From Uloborus plumipes (lineage: Eukaryota > Arthropoda > Arachnida > Araneae > Uloboridae), in NCBI GenBank assembly GCA_038373865.1, contig JAXGGA010002890.1, forward strand, positions 48,688 to 112,687: a DNA stretch of 64,000 nucleotides. The letters run 5' to 3'. A program made the translations under genes and the position numbers. The notes below the pieces were generated by a model. The model did no database searches. It was given only the letters and a program-made list of their open reading frames with translations, and was not told where the DNA came from. This document shows positions 63,457-64,000 of the stretch, piece after piece (position 1 is the first letter of the stretch; every line of letters starts with the position of its first letter).

Positions 63457-63983
63457 TTAATCCATTTATGTCCAGTAGCCTAAAAACGGGACGCTTGTTA
63501 GTTACTGCATACAAAAATCTGTAATGGGTATATCATTTTACTAAAGCTGTTTTTCACAAGTAAAACAGTCCTTCTTCTTGAGAAAACCAATTAGAGCCAC
63601 TATTTGGACATCAGAGTTTATTTATTGACAGCTATTTTCAGACGAATCAGTCAAGCAACGATCCAGCATGGGTAGCCACAGAAAGTAATTTTTTGCGAGC
63701 TTATTTTTCATAAAATTAAACTATTTTAAAATGATTTGCTTAAAAATGATCAGAGATGCCTTCTGTAATGTTACTTTGCAAAAGTAAAGTCAAGTAAGGT
63801 CGTATTTTTCTCCCATATCTGCAAAATATCCCATAAACAGGACGGTAAATTATTTAATAAATATGGCAACGGCGAACTACTTTAAGCCTAAAATGTATGT
63901 AAACCATTCCAAATAAGAGTTTTAAGCAGATAAAAAAATTTCAAAAAAAAATGTTTTTAAAAACTTGACTTAAAAGGGGTTAA
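63457..63983 (+). mobile_element. TTAA-flanked (piggyBac-like) family A, copy 4
   Basis: The left edge is TTAATCCATTTATGTCCAGT and the right edge CTTAAAAGGGGTTAA, more decayed at the ends than the other copies. It has the same orientation as copy 1. Confidence 0.7.
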
Positions 63984-64000
63984 AAAGCCTTTCTTTCCGT

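Overview
The window looks like animal nuclear DNA, most likely arthropod and possibly a chelicerate such as a spider. It is AT-rich, has large introns with GT/AG splice sites, and is packed with non-autonomous transposons. No prokaryotic genes, rRNA, credible intact tRNA or CRISPR array was seen. The species cannot be named from sequence alone.

One real gene is supported. It is a rhotekin-type Rho effector (RTKN family) on the + strand, and ten exons can be joined from 32452 to 57541. All intron phases agree and the joined frame encodes 464 residues before a TGA at 57539-57541. The order is HR1 (Rho-binding) exon, linker, the rhotekin/anillin-homology region, a PH domain, and a serine-rich tail. 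The start codon and any exon before the HR1 exon were not identified. They may lie in 1-32451, where a CpG-richer patch at about 26070-26450 is a weak candidate, or left of the window.

Region by region: 1-368 is a ~170-bp tandem repeat cut by the window edge. 1.2-6.4 kb holds hAT-like, ACAGTAAA-type, CCGACATTTTGG-type and pogo/Tigger-like elements. 7.05-8.55 kb and 9.98-11.65 kb are diverged tandem arrays of ~250-bp units with nested elements, and 14.2-14.7 kb is a 261-bp duplication. 15.4-23.9 kb holds TTAA-flanked (piggyBac-like) elements and Helitron-like elements. 24.9-27.45 kb holds two more diverged tandem arrays around the CpG-richer patch. 28-34 kb holds foldback and tRNA-derived repeats plus the HR1 exon. 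34.4-35 kb is a deleted piggyBac element that still encodes the transposase C-terminal zinc finger.

36.8-40.5 kb is a 3.7-kb element with ~820-bp inverted repeats around a ruined minus-strand gene. That gene shows an acidic nuclease-like motif and a C-terminal cysteine cluster. 41.5-57.5 kb carries the remaining rhotekin exons, with introns full of Helitron-like, piggyBac-like and mariner-like elements and a 1.57-kb near-perfect foldback. 57.6-64 kb is gene-free, apart from any rhotekin 3' UTR, and is again built from repeats seen elsewhere in the window.

The most unusual object is the 36.8-40.5 kb element. Also of note are two near-perfect foldbacks (one just 44 bases after a rhotekin splice donor), five TTAA-flanked families of which one retains piggyBac coding sequence, and two ~1.25-kb elements sharing a coding relic.
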